This document shows positions 43,901-46,336 of a stretch of 46,336 nt of DNA, in pieces. The DNA is from Ascidiaceihabitans sp. Its GTDB lineage: Bacteria; Pseudomonadota; Alphaproteobacteria; Rhodobacterales; Rhodobacteraceae. The stretch covers positions 1 through 46,336 of the forward strand of contig JAPKAB010000021.1 in assembly GCA_028825475.1 (NCBI GenBank). The letters are read 5' to 3'. The position numbers and the translations under genes are program-made. The notes under the pieces are model-generated. The model worked only from the letters and a program-made list of their open reading frames with translations, made no database searches and was not told the DNA's origin. The first letter of the stretch is position 1. Each line of letters begins with the position of its first letter.

Positions 43901-46336
43901 ATCTGCCTGCGTATTACGGACATCCCAATATTGCTGGTATTGCTTGGTTTTAACATTCTCAAACGCGACGATGGTCCGCTCTTGCTTAAGCGCATTTTCA
44001 TCGCTGGTGCCAATTACGTTTTGAGTTGCACCACTTGCAGTGGTTACCGTGCGTCCAGCGGTTTCTTCCAACAATCCAAGACTGTCCCAATATCCCAATA
44101 ATTGATTGTAAGTACGCGTATCAATTGTTTCGACAGGATTATTATCAAGAATCTGACCAGTTGACGCGATGGTGACATTGCCACCCAGCGACAACGCCTG
44201 ATTGATCAACATAGTGCCATCCGAGGCGGAACCATTAGTATTTCCGGCCCACCCTTCTGAGCGAATGCCAATGTCACCAGACGCAACAGCCGTCAGACCA
44301 AGCACAGCATTCGCAGGTGTTTCACTGAATGGGCGCAACGATTGATCGCTTGTAAATCCGGTGTTCACACGCAGCAACTTGTTTAAGTTTGTCGGATCCG
44401 CATTCCATGTCGCTTCATCAACATATGCTGGTACTTCACCAATCGAACCGCCCAAAGCGGTCAAATTGGCACGCCAACCCTGGATCAATGATCCACCTGC
44501 AACTTCAGTGCTTGCAAGGATGGATCCGAACGACACAAGGCTGACGTTGCCGCGTGATGTGTCCTCGTCCAACGTTGCAGTACCCGCTGCAGTGACATGG
44601 CCCACGATGATATCATCACGACTGATCGCTGATACATTACCGTTGCCCGCGTTGGCAGTGACATAACCACTGCCCGCGTCCGCGCCGGTAAGGTTGACAG
44701 CCAGCGCAAGGCCTTCCGCATTCACTGGATCAGTTGTTTTTTTGATCCCACCAATGGAACCGCTGGCGTTCAATATCGCGGTATTCGCACTCAACAGCGA
44801 ATTCGATGATCCCTGAATGATCGAACTCTCAGTACCGGTTGCCTTGATGGTCGTGGTGCCCGAAACATTTGTGAGATTGCCGTCCAAGACAACATCGCCA
44901 CCAGAGGAAATATTGATCGATCCCTTATCCTGACCAATGAAATTGATCGCGATGTCGTTATCCGCTTTCAGCGAATTGGTCGTGATCGTCGTGTATTCTT
45001 GATTGAGCGTGTAATATTGCGTGGTCGTCGACACGATACAAAGCGTCCACCAGTTACACTTGGTTGAAGTCGCCGTCCTTTTCAGGTCGTTCTTGTCGGC
45101 ATCGACATAGGAAAATGTCGATGTAATCAACGGATCGCCGCTTACCGCAGCAGAAGAGTTCGCCGCGGTATCAGGAGCGTTCACAATGATAACCCCGTTC
45201 TCGGTGAAATCAGTTGAGTTGTTGCCAGTCTGTGTAATGTCCGTCGTTACATAAGTGCCGTCGTCAAGACGCCGCAACCCAATCGAATTAGGGCCTTTGG
45301 TCTTGGTAAGGGCCGAGATGTTCCGGAGTTCAAATGCTTCAACGCCAAAGACCCGATCAGACGATTCCGTGAACGAGACCACAGACGAAAATTCTTCACC
45401 TGTGGTCCAAACATAGCGTTGGAACAGTTCCGGTGCATAGCTTGCGCTGCGGTTTGTTCCATTACTCAACGTCGGCGTTGGGCTATCAAAGATTATTTCG
45501 CCAGTTGCGTTGTCGATCCGTCCGGTTTGCTCGGCCTTGCGCACAAGGTAATCCGATGTACCAGGCGTCGCGCTGCGGGTATAGGACGTCTGGCGGATCG
45601 ACACGACAGGATTGGAGGGGTTCGTCACATTGACGCCAGTGACATCTGTGATCTCGATAAGTCCTTGGGTGCCACGCAAGTCGCCAGCTGGATCTTCACC
45701 CGTGCTGAGCGATTTCAGAACAACCGGAATATTGCCGCTGTTGGTGATGTTGATGTTGATCGAGCCAAAGCCATCAAGCACGTTTAGTTGACCAGCAGTT
45801 GACGAGGTGTTCATGATCTGGCCAAACAGCTGGATGTATCCGCCGCGTACGCTGGCACCATTCACAAGGTATTGGTTGTTCTTTGCATCATACGATGCAC
45901 CGATGTTATTCGTCGGTTTGGTCGAGATGACAGAGAATATACCGTCACCGCCATTGGCTGCAGTATAAGCGTCGGCAAAGAGTTTGGTAAACTCAAGACG
46001 CCCTTCAATCTGACCTGAAAGATAATCCTTGATATTAACCTGTGTGGCAACGCCACCGATCGTCAAGGTCCGCACTGGAGATGCTGCGGGGTTCTTAGCC
46101 AGCTCACCTAAATATTGGGCACGCACAAGTTCCAACTCGGCTGTATCAATGCCAATCGGCACATAGCTTAGGGTCAAGCCAGGTACCAAGGCCTCTGATG
46201 TCAATGGTTTTGCTAAGGCATTGTTCGTCGTCACGCGACTGTTAATGTCAGCCTGCGTAAAGCCCACAAGTTCGGGTGCCCCTGTCAGAAGTGGTGATCC
46301 ATCAAGGTTCAGCCTCCAATCGGCAATGCCGCTTTG
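40991..46336 (-). CDS. Two-partner secretion exoprotein (TpsA, filamentous haemagglutinin type), C-terminal part
   Basis: At least 1781 residues; the frame is open to the window edge (first visible residues QSGIADWRLNLDGSPLLTGA), so the N-terminal TPS signal domain lies outside. Repetitive beta-helix sequence rich in Gly/Ala/Asn/Thr (DNDIAINFIGQDKGSINISSGGDVVLDGN; GNVQISTVGDALVTAI; GNLILEASQGGIGTD). The central part (about 43230-43850) has several helical, Gln/Glu/Lys-rich segments. Only two cysteines are seen, in CNWWTLC (45038-45058). The C-terminus is short and acidic (LDLSEFDGEVVEING ... AVMLRVQ). Likely a large surface or released adhesin, or a TPS effector without a recognised toxin domain. 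Confidence 0.87.
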   Translation of the reverse strand, partial: QSGIADWRLNLDGSPLLTGAPELVGFTQADINSRVTTNNALAKPLTSEALVPGLTLSYVPIGIDTAELELVRAQYLGELAKNPAASPVRTLTIGGVATQVNIKDYLSGQIEGRLEFTKLFADAYTAANGGDGIFSVISTKPTNNIGASYDAKNNQYLVNGASVRGGYIQLFGQIMNTSSTAGQLNVLDGFGSININITNSGNIPVVLKSLSTGEDPAGDLRGTQGLIEITDVTGVNVTNPSNPVVSIRQTSYTRSATPGTSDYLVRKAEQTGRIDNATGEIIFDSPTPTLSNGTNRSASYAPELFQRYVWTTGEEFSSVVSFTESSDRVFGVEAFELRNISALTKTKGPNSIGLRRLDDGTYVTTDITQTGNNSTDFTENGVIIVNAPDTAANSSAAVSGDPLITSTFSYVDADKNDLKRTATSTKCNWWTLCIVSTTTQYYTLNQEYTTITTNSLKADNDIAINFIGQDKGSINISSGGDVVLDGNLTNVSGTTTIKATGTESSIIQGSSNSLLSANTAILNASGSIGGIKKTTDPVNAEGLALAVNLTGADAGSGYVTANAGNGNVSAISRDDIIVGHVTAAGTATLDEDTSRGNVSLVSFGSILASTEVAGGSLIQGWRANLTALGGSIGEVPAYVDEATWNADPTNLNKLLRVNTGFTSDQSLRPFSETPANAVLGLTAVASGDIGIRSEGWAGNTNGSASDGTMLINQALSLGGNVTIASTGQILDNNPVETIDTRTYNQLLGYWDSLGLLEETAGRTVTTASGATQNVIGTSDENALKQERTIVAFENVKTKQYQQYWDVRNTQADPSSFDAAFTVSVDPTSSQHKALTSYYGDQIRAADPAATDAQVDAATAVKITEYEAEQTKIYRELDATVGAETGGAFVIGYTAVATADERAELTKGAVWTERELAFSIAPGALKTVTGTNPVIKDANVSGRIVTILANKGIGETVKDSSGNLGVSIRSSLDPALLTADQKVALAAAERNDLLLTITTAGGDVEIPLGQDYDTLTATQKAAFDDAAAGKVSAENTLLTVLSKRPLNFNAEEKLNIDVAAAEAASITSDIGKAFLASRSGAILGAVTTNGETRIKVRNNITNGVNRLVSTGNLILEASQGGIGTDSVPVKLDLKSGATTTARAQNTVNLEFANGGSIDTVYSPQNVKLNAVSGSLANANGDLLINILGQNVELIADNGSIGALGNALNVGVSLDGTITSNAQGSIDLRGPLGARFNVSEAKSTAGGTITLSAAGESFVDGVVDTAGEIVLSPGGRQVLTQNARVRSGAGGVSITSASLKMLNGATLDAAGNVQISTVGDALVTAITSASTAADAVNITAGGQVFAGTLAGRVFDISATAAGAGVKIIAGLGIGDKTQANDTADDNTVTVTANPLRILTGALEAAATNGSLNANALSDIELTALAANQGAITIVGNGTMDIVDATSGGSQTFTAQNDVTFTKLNTAGLPGDVGNVSVTSITGAVLGGDVTANGSSDLTGDGVTFDTILTGVDSTITSTGDITGDTEIAVGDVTNTAGVGGLPGSLNIRVLGGRNMYLQATNELNLSDVQVAETIELRADKTTANITQSPSRPNPLNLTATGANDMVGTSAVLVVDAPAGIIVNDLKVVDTTLLTTATRTEIQNAYVPGSLLLTSPIQTVNVDNRTPLPQTGSNVQVFVPSFGFGLTLDGNATSTNGIVVQFDETAELTDILPRPLDGISLIRDTVRTTLQADDPLIQSFGSVALSDEKELDLSEFDGEVVEINGVEYMIFARGDGPAVMLRVQ

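Noticed and set aside
1..46336. CRISPR arrays, rRNA and tRNA genes
   Set aside because: No regularly spaced repeats and no cloverleaf or rRNA-like sequence was recognised by eye. A tRNAscan or CRISPR search was not possible, so a cryptic tRNA fragment used as attachment site could be missed.

Overview
The window looks like a chromosome segment of a marine roseobacter-group alphaproteobacterium (Rhodobacteraceae). This rests on the gene repertoire (two Pot-type polyamine transporters, a DUF2793 protein, an IalB-like protein, a class 3 asparaginase, the meso-DAP genes dapD and dapE) and on the high load of insertion sequences. An IS-rich genus such as Octadecabacter or Loktanella would fit, but the genus is a guess.

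Layout. 1-4568: the 3' end of fliD, a NarL-type response regulator, and divergently a small secreted SUOX-fold-like protein followed by a hybrid histidine kinase. 4561-5823: a decayed IS3-family element whose left end supplies the kinase stop codon and whose right end abuts a 17-codon stub of ugd. 5998-9959 (minus): potFGHI-like putrescine importer, divergent from a class III aminotransferase (10179-11576). 11583-13893 (minus): an M24-fold hydrolase and a DUF2793 protein. 14155-19049 (plus): a second polyamine-type importer (ATPase, binding protein, two permeases) with intergenic hairpins and a strong terminator. 19157-33937: housekeeping genes: lytic transglycosylase, WYL regulator with divergent GST, RNase R, DUF2064 and GNAT proteins, dapE, an N-terminally truncated glutamate-receptor-like protein, dapD, a LOG-family protein, rlmN, an IalB-like protein, asparaginase and serB.

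Accessory half. Beside serB is a promoter plus hairpin leader resembling the alphaproteobacterial serC leader, but serC is absent; an integrase module (tyrosine recombinase, two HTH proteins, Xre repressor, small membrane protein) begins there. Then comes an IS pile-up: a TPR-gene remnant, an intact IS30-family element, and a 5'-truncated second IS30-family transposase split by an IS200/IS605-type element. That last element carries a 26-bp perfect hairpin burying the start site of its transposase. The window ends with a two-partner secretion locus (tpsA, at least 1781 codons and open at the window edge, then tpsB), both on the minus strand.

Functional threads. PotFGHI plus the aminotransferase suggest putrescine import and transamination, with twin TTGATCAA palindromes in their shared divergent promoter region as a candidate operator. 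dapE and dapD both serve lysine/meso-DAP synthesis but are in separate transcription units. The response regulator, SUOX-like protein and hybrid kinase look like one signalling locus with a 12-bp inverted repeat between the divergent arms. No rRNA, tRNA or CRISPR array was recognised.
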